DNA of 64,000 nucleotides from Arthrobacter sp. APC 3897 (GTDB lineage Bacteria; Actinomycetota; Actinomycetes; Actinomycetales; Micrococcaceae), in assembly GCF_030407495.1 (NCBI RefSeq), contig NZ_JASDDG010000021.1:17074-81073 (forward strand), read 5' to 3'. A model generated the notes under the pieces. The model searched no databases. It was not told the origin of the DNA and was given only the letters and a program-made list of their open reading frames with translations. The translations under genes and the position numbers were made by a program. Shown piece after piece: positions 46,964 through 57,780 of this stretch (the first letter of the stretch is position 1; the number at the start of each line of letters is the position of its first letter).

Positions 46964-49434
46964 TCAGTCTGCGGTTTGTTCCGAGGCTTCCTGCAGTTCC
47001 CAGCCGGTAATGTACGGCGGATCCTGCCCTTCGTCCCGGGTGTACTGCCGGCAGCGGGCCCGTTCGTCCTGGAGCCACTGCCGAAAACCGGCCTGCGTTG
47101 ATCCCAGCGACGCTACCCGGTCCAGCACGTCGATGGCCAACTGGAAACGGTCAATCTGGTTCAGCATGGCCATGTCGAACGGCGTGGTGGTGGTGCCTTC
47201 CTCCTTGTATCCGCGCACGTGCAGATTGCCGTGGTTAGTGCGCCGGTACGTCAGCCGGTGGATCAGCCACGGGTAGCCGTGATAGGCGAAAATGACGGGC
47301 CGGTCCGTGGTGAACAGGGTGTCAAAATCCCTGTCAGAAAGCCCGTGCGGGTGCTCCCCGGGGTCTTGGAGGCGCATCAGGTCCACCACGTTGACCACCC
47401 GGATTTTCAGCTCCGGCAGGTGCTCCTTCAGCAGGGCGGCGGCGGCCACCGTTTCCAGGGTGGGCACGTCCCCCGCGCAGGCCATGACGACGTCGGGATC
47501 CGTCTTTTCGCCGGGCCCTGCGGTTTCGCTCCCGGCGAAGTCCCAGATGCCCACGCCGCGTTCAACATGCAGCAGTGCGTCCTGCGGATTCAGCCACGCG
47601 GGTGTGGGCTGTTTTCCGGACACCACCACGTTCACGCGGTCCCGGGTGGTCAGGATGTGCCCGGTCACGCCGAGCATCGTGTTCACATCCGGGGGAAGGT
47701 ACACACGGATGACTTCGGCTTTCTTGTTCACCACGTGGTCGATGAAGCCCGGATCCTGATGCGAAAACCCGTTGTGGTCCTGCTGCCAGACATGGCTCGA
47801 CAGCAGATAGTTCAGCGAGGCAATCGGCTGCCGCCAGGCCAGGTTCCGGCTGACTTTGAGCCATTTGGCGTGCTGGTTGAACATGGAATCCACAATGTGG
47901 ACAAAGGCTCGTAGCAGTTGAAGACCCCGTGCCCGCCGGTGAGCAGGTAACCCTCCAACCATCCTTCGCACAGGTGCTCGGAGAGGACTTCGGCCACCCG
48001 CCCGCTGCGGGCCAAATGCTCGTCGATTTCCGCAATGCGCTGTTCCCAGGCCTTGTCCGTGACCTCATAGACGGCCTGCAGCCGGTTGGACGCCGTCTCA
48101 TCCGGGCCGAAAACCCGGAAGTTGGACGGATTCAGGGAGATCACGTCGCGCAGGTATTCACCGGCGGTAATCATCGGCGAGATCCGCTTGGTTCCGGGGC
48201 GTTCCACCTCCACGGCATGGTCCGCATAGGCCGGAAGTTTGAGGTCCTGCAGCAGCCGTCCGCCGTTGGCGTACGGGGTGGCGCTCATCCGGGCATCACC
48301 CGCCGGGGACAGGGCGGCAATTTCGGGCCGCAGCCGGCCGGCGTCATCGAACAGTTCTTCCGGCCGGTAGGAACGCAGCCACTCCTCAAGCTGCGCCAGG
48401 TGCTCCGGATTCTCGTGGATTCCGGACAGCGGCACCTGATGGGCGCGCCAGGTGCCTTCCACCTGCAGGCCGTCCACCACCGCGGGACCGGTCCAGCCCT
48501 TGGGTGAGCGGAAGATGATCATGGGCCAGCGCGGGGCGTGTTCATTCCGCGCCTTCTCGGAGGCGGCGGCATCCGGGGCGTCAGCCGGTACGGCGATGCG
48601 TTCCCCGCTGCGGTAGGGAGCCTGTATTTCATCGATTTCCGTCAGGCAGGCTTCCAGCGCGGCGGCGAAATCCGCGTGTGCCTGCGCGGTGGCCGAGGGA
48701 TCTTCCACTGTGACCAGGTGGGGGTGGTACCCGTAGCCCTCCATCAGCTTCACGAGCTGTTCCTCCGGCATGCGCGACAGGATGGTGGGGTTGGCGATCT
48801 TGTACCCGTTCAGGTGCAGGATGGGCAGCACAGCACCGTCCACAGCCGGGTCCAGGAAGCTGTTGGAGTGCCAGCTGGCGGCCAGCGGCCCGGTTTCCGC
48901 CTCACCGTCGCCGATCACCGTGGCAGCGATCAGGTCCGGGTTGTCGAACACCGCACCGTAGGCGTGCGCCAGCGAATACCCGAGCTCTCCGCCCTCATGG
49001 ATGGACCCCGGAGTCTCCGGCGCTGCGTGGCTGGGCACGCCGCCGGGGTAGGAGAACTGCTTGAAGAGTGTCTTCAGCCCGGCCTCGTCCTGTCCCACAT
49101 GGCTGTAGATCTCCGAGTAGGTTCCTTCCAGCCAGGCGTTGGCCACGTTGGCCGGTCCTCCGTGGCCGGGACCGGTGATGAAGAGGACCCGGCGCTGCTG
49201 GTCGCGGATCAGCCGGTTCAGGTGGGCGTAAAAGAAGTTCAGTCCGGGCGTGGTGCCCCAGTGGCCCAGCAGCCGGGCTTTCACGTCCTTCTTTTCCAGC
49301 GGACGGCGCAGCAGCGGGTTGTCCCGCAGATAGATCTGCCCGGCGGAGAGGTAGTTGGCGGCGCGCCACCAGGTGTCCACATCCTTTAAGGTGTCGCTGA
49401 GCGGTTGGTCCGGTGCGGCGGGTGCGGCAGTCAT
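46964..49434 (-). pseudogene. xfp: Phosphoketolase (D-xylulose 5-phosphate/fructose 6-phosphate), frameshifted
   Basis: The gene would cleave xylulose-5-P or fructose-6-P with phosphate to acetyl-P, using thiamine diphosphate. The 5' frame starts at ATG 49434 (AGGAGG 8 bases upstream) and carries [64 protein letters not shown] and the ThDP-site [17 protein letters not shown]. It leaves frame after FNCYE near 47908. The downstream frame resumes at [17 protein letters not shown] and continues to 46964 with [26 protein letters not shown] and [19 protein letters not shown]. Restoring one G (GAGCC to GAGGCC) gives a normal 823-residue enzyme. Everything else is conserved, so this is an error or very recent inactivation. 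Confidence 0.9.
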
Positions 49435-49483
49435 GCAGTGTGCCTCCTGGGGTTGGGAACGGCTGAAGGTCAGGGCAGGCTGG

Positions 49484-52141
49484 TCAGGGGGTTTCGACGA
49501 CGACGTCGGAGGGTTTCTTGTCCGGGCGCAGTCCGCGCCAGGCGGGGTGGCGCAGCTTGCCGGTGGCGGTGCGCTCCGAGTAGGTCACTTCACCCACGAG
49601 AACCGGGCGGACCCACTGGGCGTCGGAGGCATCAGCGGCAGGAACTCCCTCAAGCGGGGGTGTTTTGCGGGCGAGTTTTTTCAGTTTCCCGCCCACCAGT
49701 GCCAGGTCTTTTTCGCTGAGCCCGGAGCCCACCCGGCCGATGTACGACAGTTCGTGGCCGTCCGGCACAGCCACCAGCAGCGAACCGATCCGGGATGCCC
49801 GGCTGCCCTTACCCGGCCGCCATCCCACAATCACCACTTCCTGAGTGGAGGAGTTCTTGAGTTTGATCCAGCTCCTGGACCGCCGGCCCGGCGAGTATGC
49901 GGCGGACAGCCGCTTGGCCATGACTCCTTCCAAACCGAGTTCCCTGCTAGCCTCCACGGCCTGGTCCATGGACATCTCCAGTGCCGGCGGTACCTGGACA
50001 TGACCATCCTCACCGGCGGGTTCCACCGCAGATTCCAGGATCTCCCGCCGCTGTGAGTACGGCAGGTCCGTCAGCGGGTTTCCGTCCAGCCACAACAGGT
50101 CAAAGAGCATCAGGTGCACCGGGGTGCGGGCGGCAGCGGCCTCAATGTCGCGGCGTTTGGTCAGGTGCATGCGGGGCTGGAGCAGCCCGAAGTCCGGCCG
50201 GCCGGCCTTGTTGACCGCAACGATTTCCCCGTCAAGGACTGCGCGTTCACCATTCAAGTACCGCCCCAGTTCCTGCAGTTCCGGATAGGCGGCCGTCATG
50301 TCATTGCCGTTGCGGCTGATCAGACGGGTTCCTTCAGGAGTCACCTCCACCACCGCACGGACGCCGTCCCACTTCATTTCAAAGGCCCAGCCGTCGTCTT
50401 CATTGACATCGGCGCGCGTTCCCAGGGTGGCCAGCATGGGTTCCGCCTGCGGCATGCCGTGCTCTTTCGCATCGGCGGCCACGGCTTTGGCCAACCCTGC
50501 GGTGTCCGGCAGATTTTTGGCGGCAGGTGCGGGAGCCTCTGCCGCCGCGGAGACGGCTTCCTGCGGCGACCCGGCCGGCGCATGCCCGGTCTTCACTGTC
50601 TCCTTGGCGTTTGGTTTGGCAGCCGGTTCAGTCTTCTGCTTGGCGTTCGGTTTGGCCTCCGATTCAGCCTTCGAGCCCGGCTGGTGCTTCATCAGGTGGA
50701 TGAGCCAGTTGTTGGCCCCGCCCCTGCCGCCGGTGTGGATCAGGGCGAAGCGGCGGTCCGCGCTGCCTTCGGAGGCCAGGCCGCCGTCGGGCTGGCCGTG
50801 CAGCACGGCAATGACTTCCTTGCCCTCGCGCCATTTTTCCGGCTCGTAGGTTCCGTGGTCCCAGATGCGGACCTCGCCGGCACCGTACTCGCCCTTGGGG
50901 ATGGTGCCCTCAAAGCTGCCGTAATCCAGCGGATGGTCCTCGGTCTGCACCGCCAGGTGGTTCTGATCCGGGGAATCCGGCGGTCCCTTGGGCAGCGCCC
51001 AGGAGACGAGGACGCCGTCGTGCTCCAACCGGAAATCCCAGTGCAGCCGACGGGCATGGTGCTCCTGGATCACAAAGCTGTTGCCCTCGGAGGGCTCGGC
51101 GGGTTCGGCCGGAACGGGCTCCGGGGTTTTGGCGGCGTCGCGCATGCTGCGGTATTTGCTCAATCGGTCCGCAGGTCCGGCGCCGGTTCCGTCGGTCAGG
51201 GCCTCCTCCAGCGCCTCCGCTTCCATCTCCCCGGACCCGGCGTCCATGCCGGCCAGCGGATCCCCGTCCTCGGCCAGCCGCTGCATCACCTGTTCGTAGT
51301 CCAGCTGGGCGAGATCCGGATCCTCGAGCTCCGCCCAGGTGCGCGGCGCCGCCACTGTGGGCGTGAACCTGCCGCGCAGGGAGTAGGGGCAGATAGTGGT
51401 TTTGTTGCCGTTGTTCTGGCTCCAGTCCAGTAAAACCTTGCCGGCGCGCAGTGACTTTTTCATGTCGGACACGATCAGGTCCGGGTGGTCCGCTTCCAGT
51501 GCGCGGGCCAGTTCGTGCGCGACGGCGCTTACCTCGTCCGAGGTCTGCTTGCCGTCCAGCGCTGCATATAGGTGGATGCCCTTGGAACCGCTGGTGACGG
51601 GCCGTGCGTCCAGTCCCATGTCGGCGAGGATGTCCCGGGCCAGGCGGGCCGCTTCGGCGCACTGTGCCAGGTCCGCGCCCTCCCCCGGATCCAGGTCCAG
51701 CACCAGCCGGTCCGGATTGTTAATCTTGCCGCGCGGACCAAACCGCCACTGCGGCACGTGGATTTCCAGGGCAGCGCTTTGCGCCAGCCAGGTGAGTGTC
51801 GCCAGGTCATTGACCAGCGGATAAATGTTCGTGCCGCTTTTATGCTCAATCGGAAACCGCTTTACCCATGTGGGAGCGGAGGTGTCGATGTTTTTCTGAA
51901 AGAAGACCTGCCCCGGATCACCGGGCACCCCCACTCCGTGGACCCAGCGCTTGCGGGTGGCGGGACGGTCCCTGGAATGCGGCAGCAACGCCTCGGCCAC
52001 GGCGGCGTAATAGGACAGCACGTCGGCTTTCGTGGTCCCCGTTTCGGGATACAGCACCTTGTCCAGGTTGGTCAGCCGGAGCCGGTGGCCGTCCACGTTC
52101 ACGGTTTCCTGCTGTTTCAGACCCGTTCCGCTGCTCGCCAT
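49484..52141 (-). CDS. ligD: Multifunctional ATP-dependent DNA ligase D (Pol-PE-Lig)
   Basis: LigD repairs double-strand breaks together with Ku. The 885-residue protein has three modules. The N-terminal primase-like polymerase (about 1-300) has metal motif LVLDLDPG at 147-154 and SGSKGIHLY. The 3'-phosphoesterase (about 355-490) has [20 protein letters not shown]. The ATP-dependent ligase (about 560-885) has nucleotidyl-lysine motif [13 protein letters not shown] (K590), [12 protein letters not shown] and SWIKLKN. The linker at 490-545 is low-complexity Lys/Ala/Pro. ATG 52141 matches the family; the open upstream frame has no homology. Ku is encoded about 8 kb away at 60186. Confidence 0.95.
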   Translation of the reverse strand: MASSGTGLKQQETVNVDGHRLRLTNLDKVLYPETGTTKADVLSYYAAVAEALLPHSRDRPATRKRWVHGVGVPGDPGQVFFQKNIDTSAPTWVKRFPIEHKSGTNIYPLVNDLATLTWLAQSAALEIHVPQWRFGPRGKINNPDRLVLDLDPGEGADLAQCAEAARLARDILADMGLDARPVTSGSKGIHLYAALDGKQTSDEVSAVAHELARALEADHPDLIVSDMKKSLRAGKVLLDWSQNNGNKTTICPYSLRGRFTPTVAAPRTWAELEDPDLAQLDYEQVMQRLAEDGDPLAGMDAGSGEMEAEALEEALTDGTGAGPADRLSKYRSMRDAAKTPEPVPAEPAEPSEGNSFVIQEHHARRLHWDFRLEHDGVLVSWALPKGPPDSPDQNHLAVQTEDHPLDYGSFEGTIPKGEYGAGEVRIWDHGTYEPEKWREGKEVIAVLHGQPDGGLASEGSADRRFALIHTGGRGGANNWLIHLMKHQPGSKAESEAKPNAKQKTEPAAKPNAKETVKTGHAPAGSPQEAVSAAAEAPAPAAKNLPDTAGLAKAVAADAKEHGMPQAEPMLATLGTRADVNEDDGWAFEMKWDGVRAVVEVTPEGTRLISRNGNDMTAAYPELQELGRYLNGERAVLDGEIVAVNKAGRPDFGLLQPRMHLTKRRDIEAAAARTPVHLMLFDLLWLDGNPLTDLPYSQRREILESAVEPAGEDGHVQVPPALEMSMDQAVEASRELGLEGVMAKRLSAAYSPGRRSRSWIKLKNSSTQEVVIVGWRPGKGSRASRIGSLLVAVPDGHELSYIGRVGSGLSEKDLALVGGKLKKLARKTPPLEGVPAADASDAQWVRPVLVGEVTYSERTATGKLRHPAWRGLRPDKKPSDVVVETP

Positions 52142-52263
52142 GGTCCCTAGTTTTACCGGGACGGGCAGGCAATTTCCAGTATTTGTCAGCCTGCTGAGCA
52201 GATTACGCCAAGGGCGTTCCTCAGGCACTGCACTGCAGCGGAAGAACTGTGTACGTTGGGAAA

Positions 52264-53742
52264 ATGACTGATTCGCAGCGGGTTTTGGTAACAGGCGCCA
52301 CGGGCTACATTGGCGGGCGGCTCGTTCCCCTGCTCCTTCAGGACGGCCACAAGGTGCGGGCCCTGGTGCGTTCCCCCGAGAAACTGCACGACGTTCCGTG
52401 GAGCCACGAAGTGGAGATTGTCCAGGGTGACCTCTCGGACAAGGATTCCGTCGCCAAAGCCATGCAGGGCATTGACACCGTTTACTTCCTGGTCCATTCC
52501 ATGGCCTCCGGCAAGGGATTCGCGGACCAGGAAGAGCGGATTGCACACATTGTGGCGGACGCCGCTGCCGAGGCCGGAGTGCAGCGGATCGTGTATCTGG
52601 GCGGCCTGCATCCGGAGGGTGAACTTTCCCCGCACATGCGCTCCCGCACCGAAGTGGGCCGAATCTTGCTTGAGGGCAAGGTCCCCGCAGTGGTTTACCA
52701 GGCCGGCGTGGTGATCGGCTCCGGATCGGCGTCGTTTGAAATGATCCGGCACCTGACCGAAACCCTTCCGGTGATGCCCGCACCGAGCTGGGTGCGGCGG
52801 AAAATTGAGCCCATCGCCATCCGCGACGTGCTGCACTACCTGGTCCGCGCCGTCGATATCCCCGCCGATGTGAACCGCACCTTCGATATCGGTTCCCGGG
52901 AGGTCCTTACCTACGCGGAGATCATGAACGGCTATGCCGAGGAGGCAGGCCTGCCGCGGCGGCGAATTTACGCCCTGCCGCTGCCTGCACCCCGGCTCGC
53001 GGGCATGTGGGTGGCACTGGTGACCCCGATTCCGCGGTCCATGTCGCTGCCGCTGGTCGAATCGCTGCAGCACGACGCCGTGTCCAAGGAACACGACATT
53101 GACGAGTACGTGCCGGAGCCCGACGGCGGACGCACCGGGTATCACGCGGCGGTCAAGCGGGCCCTCGGCAAGGAAGCGCGCGGAGAGGTGGAAACCACAT
53201 GGGCCGGTGCGTCGCCGTCCGCGGATGAGGCATCGTCGCCGCTGCCGAGTGACCCGGACTGGGCCGGGCAAACGGTGTACGTGGACTCCCGGCAGCGCCG
53301 GTCAGCCGTTGCTCCGGAGCATGTGTGGAAGGTGATTGAGGGCATCGGAGGCAAGAACGGATGGTATTCGCTGCCCATGGCCTGGGCTATCCGCGGCGTG
53401 CTGGACAAGACCGTGGGCGGGGCGGGGCTTACCCGCGGCCGCCGCAACCCCACCACGCTGTTCACCGGTGACGTGGTGGACTGGTGGCGGGTGGAAGCGC
53501 TCGAACGCGGCAGCCTGCTGCGGCTGCGGGCGGAAATGCGGGTCCCGGGCAAGGCCTGGCTGGAGCTGCGGGTGGATCCCGACGGCGGCGGCAGCCTCTA
53601 CCGGCAGCGTGCCATCTATTTCCCCAAGGGGCTCGGCGGGAAACTGTACTGGTGGCTGATCGCCCCGTTCCACGGCCTAATCTTTCCGTCCATGGCCAAG
53701 AACATCATCAAGAACGCTTCCAGGCTCGCCCAGGAAAGCTGA
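52264..53742 (+). CDS. NAD(P)-binding SDR fused to DUF2867
   Basis: The 492-residue protein starts with an atypical SDR domain (RVLVTGATGYIGGRLVPLLL at residue 6; VYFLVHSMASGKGF; IVYLGGLHPEGE). It continues from about residue 330 with a DUF2867 domain (SAVAPEHVWKVIEGIGGKNG; ALERGSLLRLRAEMRVPGKAWLELRVD). This is the YbjT-like/DUF2867 fusion seen in many actinobacteria; its substrate is unknown. ATG 52264 is chosen because the Rossmann fold starts at once. It is divergent from ligD (122 bp apart), and its end almost touches the convergent pentapeptide-repeat gene. Confidence 0.9.
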   Translation: MTDSQRVLVTGATGYIGGRLVPLLLQDGHKVRALVRSPEKLHDVPWSHEVEIVQGDLSDKDSVAKAMQGIDTVYFLVHSMASGKGFADQEERIAHIVADAAAEAGVQRIVYLGGLHPEGELSPHMRSRTEVGRILLEGKVPAVVYQAGVVIGSGSASFEMIRHLTETLPVMPAPSWVRRKIEPIAIRDVLHYLVRAVDIPADVNRTFDIGSREVLTYAEIMNGYAEEAGLPRRRIYALPLPAPRLAGMWVALVTPIPRSMSLPLVESLQHDAVSKEHDIDEYVPEPDGGRTGYHAAVKRALGKEARGEVETTWAGASPSADEASSPLPSDPDWAGQTVYVDSRQRRSAVAPEHVWKVIEGIGGKNGWYSLPMAWAIRGVLDKTVGGAGLTRGRRNPTTLFTGDVVDWWRVEALERGSLLRLRAEMRVPGKAWLELRVDPDGGGSLYRQRAIYFPKGLGGKLYWWLIAPFHGLIFPSMAKNIIKNASRLAQES

Positions 53743-53743
53743 G

Positions 53744-54433
53744 TCAGCCCTCCACGCGCAGCCCGAGGTTGGCGGCCAGGAGCGGGGCCAGCATCATCAG
53801 CTGCCCGTCATCGATCGTGGCGCCGCGCAGTCCGGACAGGTGTGTGATGGACCGCAGTTCAGTGGTGCGCAGATCCACGTCCTGCAGCACCGCTCCGGTG
53901 AGGCTCAGGTCACCGATCCGGCAGTCGCGGAAGGCCACCCGGGTGGCGTGGACCCCGTCCAGGTCCAGTTCCTCGATGGTGCAGCCGGTGAACAGGACGT
54001 CGGTGAGTCTGGAGTTTCGCAGGTTTACGTAGTCCAGTTTGCCGCCGTCCACGTGCACTGAGTTCCAGCCGTTGTCATAAAGTTCCGCCGATCCCAGCCG
54101 GCTGCCCTCCAGGACGACGTCGCGGAAGGTGGCCCGCGGAGCACGGAACACCGGTGCATACAGGCCGGAGGACCGGCACTCCAGGAACCGGGCGCCGCGC
54201 AGCGAGGTGTCCGTCATGGACGCCGACTGAAACTCACACTCCAGAAAGGTGCTGCCCTGCAGATCAGCGCCGTCGAAGGACGCGCGGTCAAACCGCCGGC
54301 CTTCAAACGTACCGGCACCTTCCGGTGCCTGCGCTTCTTCGAGGCCCTGCAGCGAAACGGAATCCAGGGCCGGTTGCTTGGTTTTCCCGGATCCTGAGGT
54401 GCGGACGGGCGGGCGCCGGCCTGCCTGAGCCAC
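53744..54433 (-). CDS. Pentapeptide-repeat protein
   Basis: The 229-residue protein is dominated by A(D/N)LxX-type pentapeptide repeats from about residue 45 to 205 (FDRASFDGADLQGSTFLECEF; LEGSRLGSAELYDNGW; VNLRNSRLTDVLFTGC; LSLTGAVLQDVDLRTTEL), predicted to fold as a right-handed quadrilateral beta-helix. Some relatives mimic DNA and protect gyrase; most have no known role. The GTG at 54433 follows the upstream stop by 2 bases, which fixes the start better than the longer open frame. It is co-transcribed with the small membrane protein. Confidence 0.82.
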   Translation of the reverse strand: MAQAGRRPPVRTSGSGKTKQPALDSVSLQGLEEAQAPEGAGTFEGRRFDRASFDGADLQGSTFLECEFQSASMTDTSLRGARFLECRSSGLYAPVFRAPRATFRDVVLEGSRLGSAELYDNGWNSVHVDGGKLDYVNLRNSRLTDVLFTGCTIEELDLDGVHATRVAFRDCRIGDLSLTGAVLQDVDLRTTELRSITHLSGLRGATIDDGQLMMLAPLLAANLGLRVEG

Positions 54434-54435
54434 GC

Positions 54436-54654
54436 TTACTTGCGCCGGCCGAAGATGAAGTAGGAGAGCGGGCCGATGAAGTTCACGGCGCAGGCTGCGG
54501 ACCAAAGTGCCCGGGAACCGCGGACTTCAGCTGCCGGACGGCGCCAGATGTCCGCCAGTGCCAGGCCGGCGAGGGCAAACTGCACGGTCGCGGAGACGCC
54601 CACCAGCTTCTTCTGCCGGCTGGTGAGGTCCTTGAGGGATTTCTTCGTAGCCAT
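54436..54654 (-). CDS. Small PLDc_N-type membrane protein
   Basis: The 72-residue protein has a basic start (MATKKSLKDLTSRQKK) and two membrane segments (about 20-36 and 48-66), ending FIGPLSYFIFGRRK. The WSAACAVNFIGPLSYFIFGRR end matches the PLDc_N / phospholipase D N-terminal-like family of short membrane proteins of unknown role. ATG 54654 follows GGGAG at 4 bases. The pentapeptide-repeat gene starts 2 bases after its stop. Confidence 0.78.
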   Translation of the reverse strand: MATKKSLKDLTSRQKKLVGVSATVQFALAGLALADIWRRPAAEVRGSRALWSAACAVNFIGPLSYFIFGRRK

Positions 54655-54718
54655 GATGCTCCCGTTTCTGTTTTGTGGCGCCCGCGCAGAGAGACTGCCG
54701 CCACGGACACCGGTGTGA

Positions 54719-56275
54719 TTACGATTCTTCCGTGCCCGCGGCGAAAAACTCGTACTCCCGGTGTGTCGATTCGCGGAAGGCTCTGAAAATGACCGCCCGA
54801 ACATCGTCGGTGCTGCGTTCGAGCACGTTTTCCAGAATCCGCACAGCATCAACCGTGGCCTCCGTGAAGGCCGGGTCGCTGTAGGTGGCCAGCCAATCGG
54901 CGTAGGGGTGGCCGGGGTGACTGGCCTTCCGGAGCCGTGCGCCTACATCCGCATAGATCCAGAAGCATGGCAGAACAGCGCCGACCAGCCGCTCATATTC
55001 GCTGTCCCGGGAGTCTGCGCCGGTGACGGAACCCTTGTCCGTCCCCAGCAGATGCGTCAGATACCCGCTGGTAACGGGTGACGGTAAAATCTCGCTCCCG
55101 GGTACTCCCGCCGACGGAAGCCACGAGGCATGCAGCTCCATTTCTGTTACGAGGGCGTCGTGGGCCGCCTTCGCCCAAAAGACCTGCTCCTCGAACGCGG
55201 GGGCCAGTTCACTGGCCCGCGCCAGTGCCCTGGCATAGCCGCGCAGGTAGAGGGCATCCTGGCCGAGGTAGAGATCGAACGCACTTCGTTTCAAGCACCC
55301 GTTTCCGAGGTTCCGCACGAAGTCCAGCTCATCGATTTCGGCCCGTGCCGCAGCTGTCAGATCCCACAACTCGGCTGTGTGCGGCCCGGCCGCTTCCACC
55401 ACAGGTGCCGCCTCAGCCGGCTCCACCGGCTTATGCGGTCCGGCGGGCACCAGCCCGCGTTTCCAGACCCCGTAGAAGTGATGCACCGGTCCGTGACCCG
55501 CACCGACGTCGAGCTCATCCGCGTGCTCCAACGCCTCCTGGAGCCACTCTTTGGTGGCCGTTAGCGCGTGGTCCCACCGGCCCGTCAGGGCGTAGAACGT
55601 TGCCATGGCCGCCGACATCGAGCAACCGGTGCCGTGCGTGTTGACCGTATTCGCCCGCAGCGCCCGCACCTGGAGCACCAGGGGGTTGGCCGCGGCTGCA
55701 TCCACCAGCGCGTCGGGACAGCTGTCCCCCGTCAGATGCCCGCCCTTGACCAAGACTTTCACGCCGTACGCAGCGGAGAGCCGTTCGCCCTGAGCCAGCG
55801 CCTGGTCCCAGGAATCAGCCGGTGTTTCCTGCACCAGCACCGCCAGTTCCGGAAGATTCGGCGTCACCAGGTCCACACGGTGCAGCAGCTGCCGCAGTGC
55901 TGCTTCGGCGCCGGCATCCAGCAGCCGGTCCCCGCTGGTGGCGATCATGACCGGATCCAGCACCACTGCCGGCACTCTGGCTGAGACCAGCCAATCATCC
56001 ACCATCTGCGTAGCCTCCGCACTGCCGAGCATGCCAATCTTCACGGCATCGATTTCGACGTCGTCGCTCACCGCGTCCAACTGCTCGCGCAGGAAACGGG
56101 CCGGCGGCGTATGTACCGAGCGCACGCCGCGGGTGTTCTGGGCAACCAGCGCGGTAACTGCTGCCATGCCGTAGCCGCCGGTTGCCGCGATGGATTTCAG
56201 ATCTGCCTGGATGCCGGCACCGCCGCTGGGATCGGTGCCGGCGATGCTGAGAATCCGGGGAACCCCGGCGCTCAT
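54719..56275 (-). CDS. thiD: ThiD-TenA fusion: HMP(-P) kinase with C-terminal thiaminase II domain
   Basis: The 518-residue protein joins two thiamine enzymes. Residues 1-265 are hydroxymethylpyrimidine (phosphate) kinase: SIAGTDPSGGAGIQADLKSI, VLDPVMIATSG, VTPNLPELAVL, VLVKGGHLTGD, NTHGTGCSMSAA. Residues about 310-515 are TenA: DFVRNLGNGCLKRSAFDLYLGQD and the catalytic Cys in AVLPCFWIYADVG, which recycles aminomethylpyrimidine from degraded thiamine. The ATG at 56275 overlaps the thiE stop (ATGA). This is the last gene of the thiM-thiE-thiD/tenA operon and is controlled by the TPP riboswitch upstream of thiM. Confidence 0.93.
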   Translation of the reverse strand: MSAGVPRILSIAGTDPSGGAGIQADLKSIAATGGYGMAAVTALVAQNTRGVRSVHTPPARFLREQLDAVSDDVEIDAVKIGMLGSAEATQMVDDWLVSARVPAVVLDPVMIATSGDRLLDAGAEAALRQLLHRVDLVTPNLPELAVLVQETPADSWDQALAQGERLSAAYGVKVLVKGGHLTGDSCPDALVDAAAANPLVLQVRALRANTVNTHGTGCSMSAAMATFYALTGRWDHALTATKEWLQEALEHADELDVGAGHGPVHHFYGVWKRGLVPAGPHKPVEPAEAAPVVEAAGPHTAELWDLTAAARAEIDELDFVRNLGNGCLKRSAFDLYLGQDALYLRGYARALARASELAPAFEEQVFWAKAAHDALVTEMELHASWLPSAGVPGSEILPSPVTSGYLTHLLGTDKGSVTGADSRDSEYERLVGAVLPCFWIYADVGARLRKASHPGHPYADWLATYSDPAFTEATVDAVRILENVLERSTDDVRAVIFRAFRESTHREYEFFAAGTEES

Positions 56276-56967
56276 GCCGGGCTTCCCGAGTTCCACGCGC
56301 GGATCAGGTCCGTTGCGGCCCGCAGCGGATCGGCGGCACCGCAGATGGCCGACACCACTGCCGCACCGCTTGCTCCGGCGGTCCGAAGTGCAGCAATGTC
56401 CTCCAGCAGGATCCCGCCGATGGCCACCACCGGCAGCGGAGACCCGGCGGCAAAATCGGCAAATCCGTTGATGCCCAGGGGCTCGGGGTGGTCGGGTTTG
56501 GTGCGGGTGGGGCGGATGACGCCGGCGCCCAGGTAGTCAACGGTTCCGGGCGGCAGCCCCGCCAGCAGATCCAGATGGTCCGGTGTGTTGGCGGTCAGGC
56601 CGACGACGGCGTCCGGACCCACGATGGTGCGCACCGAGTCAGCCGGCAGGTCCGTCTGCCCCACATGAACCCCGTGCACTGCCGCCCCTGCCGACTTCGC
56701 CGCCAGGAATACGTCCACCCGGTCATCCACCAGCACGGTGGCCCGGTTGGCTGCTGCTTCTGAAACAGCCAGTACCAGGGCATAGAAGTCTGCAGCAGAG
56801 GCGTCCTTTTCACGAACCTGGACGGTGGTCACTCCGCCGGCCACGGCCGCCCGTACGGTGTCCACGACGCCCCGGGGAGCGCACAGCGCCGTATCCGTCA
56901 CCAGATAGATTCCGCTGGTCCGGATGCGCTGCCGGGAACAGGACACGTCCGTCACTGAGTCCCTCAT
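56272..56967 (-). CDS. thiE: Thiamine-phosphate synthase
   Basis: The enzyme couples HMP-pyrophosphate and HET-phosphate to thiamine phosphate. The 231-residue TIM barrel has [11 protein letters not shown] near residue 19, [16 protein letters not shown] (pyrophosphate-binding Arg-Glu-Lys), [32 protein letters not shown], and PVVAIGGI. It overlaps thiM by 4 bp on one side and thiD/tenA by 4 bp on the other. Confidence 0.95.
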   Translation of the reverse strand: MRDSVTDVSCSRQRIRTSGIYLVTDTALCAPRGVVDTVRAAVAGGVTTVQVREKDASAADFYALVLAVSEAAANRATVLVDDRVDVFLAAKSAGAAVHGVHVGQTDLPADSVRTIVGPDAVVGLTANTPDHLDLLAGLPPGTVDYLGAGVIRPTRTKPDHPEPLGINGFADFAAGSPLPVVAIGGILLEDIAALRTAGASGAAVVSAICGAADPLRAATDLIRAWNSGSPA

Positions 56968-57773
56968 GCCGCCGCCATCCGCTGTTCCAGGTCCGGATGT
57001 CCAAGCGCGGCCAGCGAATCGAGGAAACCGACGGCGAAAGAACCCGGCCCCGCAGCTGTCTCGGCTGCAGGTTCCGCGGCCACCGTATAGGCGGCGGTTG
57101 CCGCAGCAACGGCGGCCAGGGGTCCGCCGTCGTCGGCTGCCGCCAAGAATGCCGCGGTTACGGCTCCCAGTGCGCAGCCGCCTCCTGTCACCTTGGTCAG
57201 CAGGGCATGTCCGTTACTGATCCGAACCGTGTCGGTTCCATCGGTCACCAGGTCAATGGGACCTGACACGGCCACCACTGATCCATGCTTTTCCGCCAAC
57301 AGGAGCGCGGCGGGCAGCGCATCCTCGGGGTTGTCGGTGGCGTCGACGCCGCGGCCACCGGCGCCCAGACCGGCGAGAGCGATGATCTCCGACGCATTGG
57401 CGCGGATGGCGGTGGGGTGCAGGGCCAGCAGCTGCGATGCAAGGGCTGTCCGCACCGGGAGGCTGCCCACGGCCACGGGGTCCAAGACCCAGGGTGTTCC
57501 CGCCTCATTCGCTGCCCGGGCCGCTTCCAGCATGGCCGTCCGCTGTTCCGCCTGCGGGGTGCCGAGATTGATGAGCACGGCGGAGGCGGACCGGGCAAAC
57601 GGACCGGCCTCGCCGGGAATATCCGTCATGGCCGGTGCTGCTCCCAGCGCCAGCAGCACGTTGGCGGTGAAGTTGGTGACCACAGCGTTGGTGAGGCACT
57701 GCACCAGGGGCGGATCGGCGCGCAGGCGCTCAAGATGGGTGGAAACGGTTAACGGTGTCAGGCGAATAGTCAT
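56964..57773 (-). CDS. thiM: Hydroxyethylthiazole kinase
   Basis: ThiM phosphorylates the thiazole moiety for salvage. The 269-residue protein has [24 protein letters not shown] near residue 23, the [11 protein letters not shown] loop, [23 protein letters not shown], and [15 protein letters not shown] with the catalytic Cys/anion hole. ATG 57773 is preferred because AAGGGA lies 8 bases upstream; another ATG at 57782 overlaps the riboswitch end and has no spacing for a ribosome-binding site. It is the first gene of the thiamine operon. Confidence 0.93.
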   Translation of the reverse strand: MTIRLTPLTVSTHLERLRADPPLVQCLTNAVVTNFTANVLLALGAAPAMTDIPGEAGPFARSASAVLINLGTPQAEQRTAMLEAARAANEAGTPWVLDPVAVGSLPVRTALASQLLALHPTAIRANASEIIALAGLGAGGRGVDATDNPEDALPAALLLAEKHGSVVAVSGPIDLVTDGTDTVRISNGHALLTKVTGGGCALGAVTAAFLAAADDGGPLAAVAAATAAYTVAAEPAAETAAGPGSFAVGFLDSLAALGHPDLEQRMAAA

Positions 57774-57780
57774 CCGCGAC

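Noticed and set aside
47895..47915. Programmed frameshift in phosphoketolase
   Set aside because: No slippery heptamer or downstream pseudoknot is apparent, and phosphoketolases are not known to use recoding; a lost base is simpler.
50114..51433. A 439-codon plus-strand frame opposite ligD
   Set aside because: LigD has all three catalytic modules on the minus strand; the other frame has no features.
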